Positions 43,240-54,454 of a stretch of DNA of 64,000 nucleotides are shown here, piece after piece. Within the stretch, counting starts at the first letter, position 1, and the number at the start of each line of letters is the position of its first letter. Source of the stretch: Corythucha ciliata (taxonomy: Eukaryota; Arthropoda; Insecta; Hemiptera; Tingidae); contig CM075942.1 in assembly GCA_038030265.1 (NCBI GenBank), forward strand, positions 51,488,751 to 51,552,750, given 5' to 3'. A program made the translations under genes and the position numbers. The notes beneath the pieces were generated by a model that was not told the origin of the DNA, did not search any database, and saw only the letters and a program-made list of their open reading frames with translations.

Positions 43240-45554
43240 ATGGATATAGATGTTAGAGAAATTCTGGAGGCGTGGGGACTATCTTCTTACATTGACACAT
43301 TTCGTGGTAAGTGCATTCATATGACACACCGATAATTGCATGCCTATCATTTTTGACCCATGGGTTCATATATTTGTTTGAGCCACGAAACCATATTGAT
43401 TTTTTAAAATAATATAGGCCTCCTGGGGCCTTATTCTGTATCGAGATTGAAACATTGCTTGGTAGAAACATTAAAATCTCATTGATGAAATTATGAAAAC
43501 TGAACGGAAAAATATGGTTTTTGAAAAAAGCAATGTTGAAAAAAGTTAGTGAATAAGGCCCCTGAATTTTTAAGATTTCGAAGGAAACGAAAAATCACTA
43601 ATTCTTGTCACTATATTATAATTTTTAAACAGAAAAATTCTCGATTTTTCGCATTAGTGAGACAAAATCACCACGTTTCTTGGATAGGCTTTGACAACTT
43701 TAAAGATTGACATTTCTCTTTCCCCGTGAAAAACTTTCCGTAGATTTCAAAACTGCCACCACATTTTCAGAAAAGTGCATTTCAAGCTGGGAAAAAGCTG
43801 GTTTTTGGATAAAACTACTCTTTCTCGGAAAAAATATTTGAAAAAATTATAACTCAAAAGCAAATCATGATAGGCCATTAAAAAAAAAGTGTTTTACTCC
43901 ATGTTTGGTGTACTTTAACCCAAAAATGTGTGTACAACCCAACATGGGCCACCCTGTATAAGTTAGGGTCTATGGAAGGAAATGGTTTTGAATCTTGGCC
44001 ATAATGTCGTACTTTTTTATGACATTTGACTGTGACATTGTGTTACTATGGTAAGATATTTTGAATTCAAAACAATAATCATTGCACGTATGATGTATAC
44101 AGGATCCTTTCAACGGTGAGTTATCCCCCTCTCGTGAGGCCTGCAACGATATTGTGGATAACATTAGTCAATCGACAAGCAGCGGAAGTACCGTGTCCAT
44201 AGAATCTTCTGTAGATAGCGGAAACGTAAGTGATGCTTATCCCTATTAATTTTGATATATAATTAGTAACCAATTCTACTATGTCCGTAGGAGCTCCGAC
44301 GAATACTCGAGGAGACTCATTCGGGTCGACATCTTTTAGACGCATTTTCTGGGACTGGGCTACTGGATCATCAGGCCAGAAAGAGGTTGTGTCACTTAAT
44401 AATCGACCACCTCCTGAAAGACGACCGACGCCACGTCGGACTTGGAATTATTATTATTTTCCTGCGAGGTATTTCTAACTCTTGGTTTAGATTGTCATGT
44501 AGGTTTCTACGAGGTCAGTGAAACTGAGAGAATTGAGTTGTTCAACCTAAATGATTTTCCAAGCGCCATTCCCAATACCTTGAATATCACTCCCCGAGGC
44601 AATTGATTACCATAAGAGACCCCATGTAGACTAAAACAAATGAAATAAAAATATATATTTAGATTTCAAGATATTTGTGTCAATCGTTCTTAATTTTCTC
44701 ATTTTAGTGATCTCCTTTAGTGAAGCTGTAGAAATACGTCGCAATCCCACGTTACCAACACGTTTGGGTGTAAGTACTTCACACGAAGGAATTGGAACTG
44801 AAAAACACGGGTTGGATAAACCATCTGCAAAGTTAAATCTATTATAGTACCAGACAAGTGATAGTTGATTGGACTATTTGTTTCGGCTCGTTTACCATCA
44901 CATTTGGTTGAAAGTACATCACACAAGGTGATTGGAACTGAAAAACTCGGGGTGGATGAACCGCCTGCAAAGTTGAATCTACTGTAATACCAAATGAGTG
45001 ATAGTTAATTGGACTATTTGTTTCGGCCCGCTTTCTATCACGTTTGGTTAAAAGTCCTTCGCAGCAGTTTGTTGTAACTGGAAATCTTGGGGTAGATCAA
45101 CCATCTAGTGAGTTGAATCTACTGTATTACCCAACGAGTGGTAGTTGATCGGACTGATTGTTTCGGCAAGCTTACTATCATGTTTGGTTGAAAGCACCTC
45201 GCTTTACAGGTATCATAACTCGACAATTATGTAGTAGAGTTAACTAAAAGACTGCATAGTTAATTTTACTATCTCAGTGAAGGTTGATTGAAACAATCAA
45301 TATGGGCAACCTTACTATATTCATTCAACAAAAAACGTATAGTAAGAGTGACTATAAGTACAGGAATCTTTATTTTAGCCCGATTTTCATACTGAAGTAA
45401 CGAGATTCTGGTTGAATTTAACCATACTTTTTTTTCAGATGGTTCTGACGCATCAGGAGGGGCATTGTGGACAAAACCACCTGCATTTTTATCAGTTCAG
45501 ACCAAAACGGGCGACCAGGCCGAGACCAGCACGAGATCAGCAAATCATTGCTAG
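43240..45554 (+). CDS. Multi-exon gene (or recent relic) with a SAM-like N-terminus
   Basis: Four exons are supported: A 43240-43306 (ATG start, donor GTAAGT), B 44103-44225, C 44291-44468 and E 45439-45554 (TAG stop). B, C and E have GT-AG borders and compatible phases (B-C phase 0, C-E phase 1). A encodes MDIDVREILEAWGLSSYIDT, which resembles the first helices of a SAM-type domain. B is acidic and Ser-rich. C begins ELRRILEETHSGRHLLDAF and is helical. E encodes a hydrophilic tail starting DGSDASGGALWTKPPAF. Direct A-to-B splicing would shift frame and reach a stop, so an exon is missing, unseen or deleted; the 138-bp MITE at 43425 sits in that intron. From memory this layout recalls a lineage-expanded insect family of unknown function; that is an inference. 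The last intron contains the 140-bp satellite. Confidence 0.55.
43425..43562. mobile_element. 138-bp MITE with GGGGCCTTATTC ends
   Basis: A perfect 12-bp inverted repeat (GGGGCCTTATTC at 43425, GAATAAGGCCCC ending 43562) bounds an AT-rich core. A sister copy with the same ends lies at 58472-58604. It sits in the first intron of the 43.2-kb gene. Confidence 0.7.
44755..45330 (+). repeat. 140-bp tandem satellite, about four units
   Basis: The marker gtttggttgaaag recurs with exactly 140-bp spacing (44761, 44901, 45041, 45181). Other shared segments are attggaactg, gtagttgattggact and tttgtttcgg. The units diverge towards 45330. Within each unit a frame encoding a GTEKLGVDEP-like peptide is open, but 140 is not a multiple of three, so a continuous protein repeat is not formed. 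It lies in the last intron of the 43.2-kb gene. Confidence 0.85.
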
Positions 45555-45689
45555 GGACTCATAAACGGCATTTGGCTCAGATCACAACACTGACGACGAG
45601 ACAATTATTGATGAAATACATATATCCCCACTCAACTATAAATGCAAGTTTTTCGCGAAAATGACCAAAATAAAAACACGATGAGACCA

Positions 45690-46040
45690 ATAGGTGCTAG
45701 AATTAATAAAAACGGTAGTTCATGGCAATAATTTGAAAAAGCCTCCAATTCGCAGCTATAATTGATAAAAGGCGATAATTCACGGATAAAATTGATAAAA
45801 CACGGATTCTGGAGGGAATTTTGAGGCAAACATTGAGAAAAATCTATCATTAATTCCTGACTAGAAAGCTAGAATCGAGAAACAGTGCTAATTCAAAGCT
45901 AAAAATGTGAAAATAGCAAGAATTTTCGGCGAAAATTGAAAAAAAAAACGCTAATTCACAGCGAAAATTAAGAAAAAGCGCTGCTTTGCGACAAAAGTTT
46001 AGCCAATTCTTGATTTCCTCAGGCAACTTTGTGGCTAAAA
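45690..46040 (+). repeat. Short block of the degenerate ~30-bp repeat
   Basis: Units such as ctataattgataaaaggcga and ctaaaattgataaaacacgg match the family described at 734-2370. Confidence 0.7.
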
Positions 46041-46629
46041 TAGCAGAGAAAAGGAAATGATTTAACGCTACTAGTATGCGTCCTAATTATATTCGTAAGA
46101 GCCTTCATAGTAACGCCTGCCTGGGGCCCAGATAGATGTGGGTCCACTACAGGCGTGTTGGGACTGTGCGCAGGCGCGGGTCCAGAGTTGGTATAAGGAG
46201 GGGCGATCGGGAACGGACACGAGATAAGAGTTGGGTTATATTACCTCCAAATTCTAACTTGGTGGGCCACTGACTGTGGTATCGTAATGGAAATGCATAG
46301 CCGGTATTGCTGTTTTTCTATTATTTCGCGTAAATTTTGGGTTTTTCTCATATTTGGAGATCGGTGGGCATTCGCGGGAGTTAATAAATCGCTTTAAAAA
46401 AGTGTCGCTGAGTGCTTAAATTTTCAGAAATCATGTAACTGTAACGCTACACCCTAGTGGTATTTAGGCCTTTAGAATCGTAGATATTTCCATTATTTTC
46501 GAGAATTCCTAGCAAATCGCTCTGTGTGGCCTCAGGCTAACTCTCTCTGCGTAACTACTTATTAAAAATATCTCACGATTTTATTTATTTATTGATTGCT
46601 TCGAAGTTTTTTGTCAAAATCCCTCCAAC

Positions 46630-46960
46630 AAGGTAGCCTCCTTCCTACATATTTCTAATAATAAGCATGCAATGACTGCTGAATTCCTTGTACGAATCGT
46701 TACTCAAGGATCCGTTATGATTATGTCCGAAGCATACGAAGGCCATTCCAGTGAAAAAATTATCGCTGAAAATTGCAGTATATCCTTGATCAACTAATTC
46801 CGGGAGACTTACTGCTGGGCGATCGTGGTTTTCACATACATGATCAGGCCAACCGTCACATGGCTGAAGTTTATGTACCTCCTTTCACCAAGGGGGTAAA
46901 CCAATTAAACCCTATAGACGTCGAAAAGTGTCAAATTGCAGAAATCACATCATGCTTATT
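46630..46960 (+). pseudogene. PIF/Harbinger transposase (DDE_Tnp_4) relic
   Basis: One frame gives HAMTAEFLVRIVTQGSVM then MSEAYEGHSSEKIIAEN. After a frameshift at about 46780 a second frame gives LDQLIPGDLLLGDRGFHIHD and VYVPPFTKGVNQLNPIDVEK. The order (ITPQG-like block, S..YEG..S.K.I, PGD..L.DRGF, PPF.KG..QL) is the signature of DDE_Tnp_4 nucleases; the Asp in GDRGF is a catalytic residue. Both ends of the gene are missing. The many PIF-type MITEs of this window would depend on such an enzyme. Confidence 0.7.
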
Positions 46961-47122
46961 TACTTTACCGGTGACAACAATGAAATTGTTCATTATGACG
47001 TGTCCGATGGATTTTACGAACCCCGATTTGAAATTGGTGTAGGACTCCAAGGTTTTGTAGCTCTTGAATTGCTCCATCGTATAAGCACTCACACCGAAGA
47101 CCAAATAATTGACGAAGTCCAT
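46931..47122 (-). pseudogene. SWIM/YqaJ-type gene fragment
   Basis: The minus-strand frame reads VNYLVFGVSAYTMEQFKSYK then TLESYTNFKSGFVKSIGHV. It matches the fragment at 26062-26230 (shared YLV, VSAYT.E.F, K.LE, SG.V). From memory, this pattern is found in insect proteins with SWIM zinc fingers, but no finger is present here. It is convergent with, and slightly overlaps, the Harbinger relic. Confidence 0.45.
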
Positions 47123-47388
47123 GTTAAAGGAGGAAAGTGACGTGCATCCGAGGAGTAATCATCAATTCTTTGAACAAAAATTTGAAAATTGCAATTACCC
47201 CACGATCTCCGATCAAACTTGTAAAGGAACGTTAAGCCCTATTCAGGGGAAATAATTTGAAAGTTTCCTTTATCGAATTAGCCATCTTAAGCGTGGAGGC
47301 TTTTCAAGCACAGACCCCAATATCTATCAAATAACTCTGCCTTAATTTTAAGCCTTAAGCTTCCATTATAAGGTGTTTGAATAAGGCC

Positions 47389-47954
47389 GGTCGCCCACTG
47401 GAAGCGTTTTCGAGCGGCGATACAACGAGCGTACATCTCAAAGCCTTAAATTGAATTGACTGCAGCTAAGCCTGCAGTGGACGATGTCACATCCAATTTG
47501 AGCCTTTGGGATGAACGCTCGTTGTAGCGTCGCTCGAAAACGCTTCCAGTGGAAGACAGATCCAAGGCCCCTGAATACGAACGAATAGGGAAAAAACAAA
47601 TTCCATCAACAATAATTCAATAAATAAGGAGCTTACAATCTTACAAGTGGGTCGACACCAAGTGCAGTTATTTTGGCATGGTAACGCTCCCGGAGAGCAT
47701 CGACAAGACTTTCAGCGTATGTGCTTAGCTTTGTGGGGTCCATTTCAATTCAAAATAATTATATAAAGTCACAGGAGGGAACTTTATAATGAGAAAAATG
47801 ACTTTTTCTTAAAATTCTCCATACGAAGACACAGCAAGCTGCCCACCAAATTAGAATTTTCACTCTTATCAGTGAAGGTTAGGCATTCGTGTCCGCTCCC
47901 GATATTATGACTCCATCCTGCCCTCGCACCTACCAATACCACACGTCACACAGT
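47389..47954. mobile_element. TIR element copy 2 (right end missing)
   Basis: This copy is almost identical to 49-625, with an 11-bp length difference near the left end and a few substitutions. It starts GGTCGCCCACTGGAAGCG. Similarity stops at gtcacacagt (47954), so the right TIR present in copy 1 is absent. It contains the same 36-codon minus-strand ORF at 47633-47743. Confidence 0.75.
47633..47743 (-). other. Second copy of the 36-codon ORF or captured exon
   Basis: The frame is intact and identical in reading to 304-414. See that entry for the content. Confidence 0.3.
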
Positions 47955-48364
47955 TGCTAGACAGACAATATCTGATCAATTTCTCTCAATCTCTGATAAA
48001 TGAAAGTGAAACATCGGAAAATGGAGAAAACCCAAAGGCCGGAAAAGTGGAAGAAACAACATTTAACAACTACCAATGTAACGTGAACTAATAGTATGGT
48101 AAAAATATACCTCCTACCGAATGAAGTGAAAGTGAACTGAGCGCAGTGGTGCAGGAGAAGCTCTTTTGTCCCATGGCTAACACTGCGATTATGACCCTCA
48201 AAATTGGGTTTTTTAGTGCGCGAAATCCGGGAAATTACTTATTTATTTATTGAGACCAGCTAAAAACGGTTCTTTGTGCGAAAAATCCACGTAATCAGTC
48301 ACTAAGTAGACCACTTAGCGAAGTTGCTTTACTGGCAAACATATTTCCCGAGATATTTAGCTGT

Positions 48365-49130
48365 GCATACAATTGACAGTCTCCTCATGAAACTGACCAT
48401 TTCCTCATAAAATTGAGAATGTCCTCATAAAATATAAAATTTTAACAAAAAATATACCTACAATTTCCTCATAAAAATGACAATATCCTTATAAAATTGA
48501 CAATTTCCTCATAAAATGGACAATTTCCCTACAAAATTGAGTATTTCCTCGAAAAGTTGACAATTTCCTCACAAAATAAACGATTTCCTCATGCAATTGA
48601 TGATTTCCTTATAAAATTTACAATTTCCTCATGAAAGTGACAATTACCTCATAAAATTGACAATTGCCTCATAATATTGACAAATTTGCCATAAAAGTGA
48701 TAATTTCGAAACGATCACCAATTACTGCATTAACAATAATCTCCGAAAGAGCAATTGTCTATCGAGTCATGGGACAAAATTAATAAGTTCCAAGGACCAA
48801 ATATAAAACTATTGTTGTTAAGTTACGATTTCCTCGTGAAATGGACAATTCCGCCCTAAAATTAACCTAGAAAATTTACGATTTTTGTCTTGAAATCAAA
48901 AATTTCCAATTCGAACTAACAATTATCTCACAAAATTGGAAATTCGTTCTAAAAAGACAATTTTCTCATTATAATTATGTATTGACAATTTCTCATACAA
49001 TATATCGTTTTCTTAATAAAACTGACTATTTCCTTGTTCAACTGAAGATGTAATCGTCAAATTTTCATCATAAAATTTTCTCATAAAATCAACCATTATG
49101 CTCATAAGCTTAAGATGTCGTATAAAATTA
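48365..49130. repeat. AT-rich ~20-bp tandem array
   Basis: The unit aaaattgacaatttcctcat repeats imperfectly from 48365 to about 48710 and reappears in decayed form (48830-49130). It has a different unit and period from the 30-bp family. Confidence 0.75.
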
Positions 49131-49139
49131 AAAGCTCTT

Positions 49140-49365
49140 GAAACCCGGATGTTGCGTTTTGGCCGCTGTGGGGCATTTTGCGTGGTTTACTCGTTGTGCC
49201 GCGGCCTTTTAAAAGAGTTTTTTCCTCACAATGTGACTTTTCGCTTTAAGTTTGCCCTTGGCGTCATCTTTCGCATAAATTTGGCCCTTGACGTAGCGGC
49301 GTTCAACGTCAATTTTTCTCTCCGTGAGGCCATTCGCGAGAGTTTTCCCCTTAAATAACTTGGCG
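49140..49365. repeat. Degenerate repeat related to that at 5230-5770
   Basis: Units of about 30-35 bp with gcataaatttggcccttgacg-like cores (also gggcattttgcgtg). The 86-codon ORF at 49098-49358 is a by-product. Confidence 0.55.
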
Positions 49366-51584
49366 CATTTCGCATCTCTCGAGAACCTCTGGCCCTCGGA
49401 CCTCTGAGAAAATGACTGTAAAATTAGAGGTGATCACCCCTCCTCGATGGGATTTTGGAGAAGGTTTTGATGGTTTTTTGGGCGTTTGACCCCAATTCCA
49501 AGGGAGGGGCCATGTGCCAGTGACTGTGCGTGAGCGGGGCTCTCGTCATCGGGGTTGATAGAACGTGCGGGGTTCATTGTGGGCGATGGTTGCGATGGTT
49601 AAGTTGGTTCGAGTCTCTTCGAGGATTCGATAAACTGTGCAGACGTTTTCTATTAGTGTTTGTTGCTCCAAAATGATCCTATCTTGGCCGATCTTATTGG
49701 TCTCGTGCGATGTGGGATGAAGTCAGCAACGCGTCGTGATGATCTTCGTCTCGTGTAAGCTTGTCGAGGGTCTCTCCGGGATTTTTGACAGTCTTTATAG
49801 TCTGTCAGGGGTATAACTCCTGAGTTTTTACGTAGAGATCAGACGATTTTGAAGGCACCTTAGGCGATTTTTCTGGGAAAATCGCTCTGAATGAACAGCG
49901 CATTAAATTATGAAAACACCTCACAAGAAGGATAGTGGGGCTATTAGACTAACACCTTCGCACGTGTCTCTTAATTGACAGGCGGCTATCAACTTTCTCT
50001 TTCTCCTTCCTTCTCTCTCTTTCTTCGTTTTAAATGGCATCTGATTCCTGTCATTTTTTTTCTAACGCGACACAGCCATACCGCGGGGCAAGTTCATCAT
50101 TTTTATCCGTTGTTGTATTGCGTAATAACAATATAGAGAACCGCGCGACTACGCCCTTTTTTGTTCTCATTCTCGAGATGCTTTAAGAAGAAGAAAAAAA
50201 AATCGTGCGTGATTCACATCCGTCCCTTCTCTCCTCCTGCTCCTTTTCCTCTTAACTACTTTTGGGACGAATCAAGTTCTCATAATAAGTATTCTCATCC
50301 CCATATAATGTTTGATAACAATTTCAGCACGGGAAGAGTACTTTGCGGTTAAAACGAATGAACCGTAAAGGATCGCAAATAAACGAGATCCGGAATAAAT
50401 GTGTCTTTATTGTTTTTCAATTCCCAATCGGTCGTGGGTAGAGAGAGAGATTATTTTCAGTTTGAAGGCCCGGAAAGAAAAATATTATACGGTCAAGTCT
50501 TCTCATGTAGAGAGACAGATGAATTACGATCCATGGGTGGAAGGAGGGGAGGATTGTGGTTCGAACCTTTTGGGGTTGTAGTTTTCCAACGATATAAGGT
50601 CGAGCTCAGTGTTTTGAGGCCAAGAAAAATGAAGAGTCAAAAACAACAATGAAAAGTGACATTATTGAAGGATGGTATTTCGAAAGTCCGTCGGGGAAGT
50701 ATATCAGTCGTAAACAGTCCATGATTCACGTGAAATCTTGAAGGGATATACCGGGCGTTCAAACCCACGCAAATATTCAATTCTGGACCGATAAAACATT
50801 ATTTTGAAGCCATAAATAAATAACACGGCGAGAGAGAGAGAGAGAGAGAGAGTGAGAGAGAAAAGTATAAAACTTCCTTTGCCGTCGGATAAGCGTCTTT
50901 TTTTCCTCGCAAAGCCGGCACCCCCTCAACCAATTTAATCTCGTGCAGGCATGTTCGACATAGGGTTACCCTAGCTATTTTCCCTCACAGTTTCCCGGGC
51001 ATTTGGCTCTGCCTTCCCGGAATAGCAATTTCCCCTCGTACCTCTCGATCTTGTCATTTAAGATTTATTCTAACCGATAGTTTCTACCTTCCATCTCACG
51101 GCGAGTGGGACTTTATTCGCTGGGGTTTCTTTGGGAACCGAGAGAAACGCTCTTCCGTGAGAGCCAATTGTTCACGTATACCGGGACTTTTCTATTCGAC
51201 CAGTACAGAAGCCCGATTTATCCGATAAGGCATGCGTTTCACTGTATTAACGTTGTTTTACAACCGATGTAATCAAGTCAAGTTAGAAAAATTCATGATA
51301 TGTTTATACGCAATCAAAATATAAAATTCTTGGTCTCGCTAAAATAAATAAATAGAAATGGAGTTGTGACCTAATAAAATCAATCCCCACCCAAAATTCG
51401 TCAAGCGTCGCAAAGCGTTTATTTAAATTATTCCTTCTTAGCTCACACTAACACAACAAAAGGGGCTGCGCGACCCACCCCCTTCCCACCAACCAATGAA
51501 CCCCGTGGGACATTTTGAAGTGATCATTTCATTACAACGTCACATGTCGATTTCGCAAAATATGGAGCAGGGTGCGGAGTTGAA
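49366..51584. other. 2.2-kb stretch; possible LTR-retrotransposon gag relic at 49430-49800
   Basis: On the minus strand, broken frames within 49500-49800 have a coding flavour (for example ETLDKLTRDEDHHDALL and ILEQQTLIENVCTVYRILEE) that vaguely recalls gag N-terminal coiled regions. No domain is certain. A GA microsatellite lies at 50829-50862. No gene is supported in the rest. Confidence 0.3.
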
Positions 51585-51592
51585 TATATATA
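51585..51592 (+). promoter_or_regulatory. TATA box of the 52-kb cuticle gene
   Basis: TATATATA lies 89 bp before the ATG. It is less canonical than the TATAAAAG of genes 1-4. Confidence 0.65.
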
Positions 51593-51673
51593 CCCTTTGA
51601 AAGTAAACCACGGACAACATTTGACTGGTAATTGTTCTGTGAGAGGGCCCGCAGGATTATCTAATTCATCAAA

Positions 51674-52731
51674 ATGACTTTACACGTGAGTTTAACTGAA
51701 TCTAATTGTCCATAAATTGAGAATTTAAGTTTGATCATTCATTTAAATAATTCAATTCTTATTTTTAACTGTTTCGTGGTGCTTTTCGTGTAATTCGAAT
51801 ATCTTGGTCGTGAGCCGTATAACAAGCCTGTCGCTTTCATTGTAAATTCCCCCTGTACCTTCTGAATTAATGCCGGGAAACTTTTGTAGAAGAATTTTGG
51901 TATTTAAATCTTGGCTGCTGTGGTTTGAGCCAGATGCTGAGCGTAAGTTTTTCTTCGTTATTTATGATATTAATGCATTTTTAAGCCATTTTGACAACAG
52001 AGAAACTCGCCGGCTTTATTTTTTATTTTTGCAACTTCTACTTGGTACGCTCCGACCTTGTTTTTTAAATAGTATTTTGATGTTTTTCTTATGCGTTTCC
52101 TTCTCTCTTTGTTATACTTAGACGTTTAAGTGTTTTATGTATTATGAGCCTTCTTGAAAAATAGCTTAATAGCCTAACATTATGGTTCTAGTCATTATTG
52201 TTGCTTGTTGCTGCAATCAACGCAGTGTTCGCCGCTCCGCAGACTCTTTTCACGGCGCACCACGGTCCCCTGACCTTGGCAGCTCACGCTCCAGTCGCCG
52301 TGGCTCATCACGTCACCCCTGTAGCCCTAACCCACGCGGTTGATCACACCAACGACCCGATCGACGCTCACCCACAGTACAATTTCAACTACCACGTCAA
52401 CGATCCGACGACTGGTGACGTCAAAAGTCAAACGGAAACCCGTGACGGGGACGTTGTTCAAGGCAGCTACTCTCTCGTCGAACCTGACGGGTCGACTCGA
52501 ACTGTCGACTACACGGCCGATCCCGTCAACGGTTTCAACGCCGTGGTTCACAAGGAGGCTGGAACTCACGCCACTGCGGCCGCTGTGGTCGCGCCCACCG
52601 TTCACCACGCTCCAATCGCTACAGTTCATCACGCTCCAATCACTGCTGTACATCATGCTCCAACCTTCGCGATAGCTCAACACGCGCCATCCTATCTCTA
52701 CCACTCCGAACCATCTTATTACCATTTGTAA
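51674..52731 (+). CDS. RR-2 cuticular protein (CPR family), 183 aa
   Basis: This encodes a secreted chitin-binding cuticle protein. Exons are 51674-51685 (MTLH) and 52192-52731; the 506-bp phase-0 intron (51686-52191) is the longest of the seven. The signal peptide is [19 protein letters not shown] short [14 protein letters not shown] linker precedes the RR-2 domain at about residues 62-126: [54 protein letters not shown]. Three VHHAPI repeats and a Tyr-rich end ([12 protein letters not shown]) follow. The domain has STRTVDY where genes 1-4 have SRRIVDY. The AATAAA is at 52758-52763. Confidence 0.95.
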
Positions 52732-52757
52732 AAACAACCTTGACATGTACCTTCCAA

Positions 52758-52763
52758 AATAAA
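52758..52763 (+). terminator. Poly(A) signal of the 52-kb gene
   Basis: AATAAA lies 27 bp after the stop codon. Confidence 0.7.
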
Positions 52764-54454
52764 AAACTGTACATACCTACTGTACTGTCCACTATATGCC
52801 TACTGCATACTATATGCTATGTGTATATTATACGCCTTGGTCTTCTTACTCTTACAAGGACAACTACATTCGTATTCAGCTCCTTAAAACCTGTTGAACG
52901 AGACTCCATAATAGCTTACGACATGTACAAGTTTTTCCTGTCAAATCGTGTTTCCAAAGGGAGTTTTTCTATAGCCACCGAGGGCTAATGTCCCAGGCAG
53001 ACGCCGGCAGACGATCACATTCGTATTCAGCTCCATAATAGCTGCTGAATGAGATCAGTTTCAGAACTATGTACTTCCGGTTAAATTCATGTCCAAATTT
53101 AATACTTAAATTAGCTATAAAATCCTTAGGCTCCACTGAGACTCCCGGCTCGAAAATAGGAAGTCATATACTATCATTTTACACACCTTTCAAAATGTAA
53201 TTCCGGTTTAATGGGACTGTCGCCAGCTCTTGGTCTCTAAAACAGGGCTGAAAAGCTATCCAGAAGATCCTATATTTTCATTCCAATTCAAAATTATTTC
53301 ACCCTCGCGGGGATAAATCTTGTGGAGTGCTGTACACTGCATTTTAATTATGACAACATGGGAATAGAACATCCAGGTATTTATGTCAATTTTATTTGAA
53401 TTATTACACTCGAAGCGCCACCTTGAGTGCAAAATGTTTTTTTTTTTTTTTTTTTCTTGTTCTGTTCAACTCAACTTGACTTGGCGGGGAGCCTCCTTGT
53501 CTATACCCTCGTTTATCTTTCGAAGCCCTTCCTTCTATATGTGTGGCACGAGACTTAATTCTTATCCTTTGGAGTTAAAGCACAAACTACGGCTTGAATA
53601 CTAATTCGTTGCTCATTACTACGGTCCTTTAAATTCTAAGTAATTTTCCTCTTTTTTTGCTCCCTTCCTTGTTTTTTTTCTTCAAACAGATGCGTCCTTA
53701 AACTGAAAAAGGTGTAATGACGTCGAATTATTTTCTTTATGGTTATAGCCCAGACGTTTAGCGCTGAAAATTTCAGTCTATAATTGGATTTTCCATTGAT
53801 TCTAAGGTGAATGGCAGGAGGGGTGGCGGCTTCTTCATAGGGCAAGCGTTAGAGGAGCAGAAAAGATCAACGCTGTGCTGGAGAGAATTTGAGACAAATA
53901 ACCTTCACGGGGCTGTATAGTTCAGTAAAAATACTTATAATTGATTGGTTCTAAAGCTCTGAAGTATATACACCGTGTTTGAACAACACGGTTGTTGTTG
54001 GAACAATCGGATTATGAGGGAACGGAAGTGAAATGGACTTTTTAGAGACATATCGATTCAATTTTGTCGAACCATGAAGTCTTAATGCACACAGACATCA
54101 GAAGGAATTTAAAGGGGAGACTGCAAGGAGAGAGGGTTAGCAAAAAAGAACTGCTCTATAAAGCGAATATTTCAATAGAGTCGTCAGTGAGCCAGTGACA
54201 GAAAAGGCAGGAGAGCGAAAGGCGCTTTGATCTTTATGGGCCTTTGATTTATTCAAATCCTTCCCTTTCCGTATATACACGAGTTATATTCCTATTTCTT
54301 CCTCCCTCCCCAACCGATTATAGACACACCGTTACCAAGAAACAGAGTAGCCTTGGATGTTGCTGTAAAAGCGATAAACCCACCAAATGTAAACAGTTAC
54401 AGGTAGTGGTTCACATTTACCTCGATTGTTGAAACATTAAGAGTGACTATATTA
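52764..54454. other. 1.7-kb stretch without a recognised gene
   Basis: A short direct repeat containing acattcgtattcagctcc occurs at about 52867 and 53019. A T run lies at 53436-53455. No gene is supported. Confidence 0.5.

Noticed and set aside
48365..48710. Regular short repeats considered as a CRISPR array
   Set aside because: The units are contiguous and degenerate, without unique spacers, and the genome is eukaryotic.
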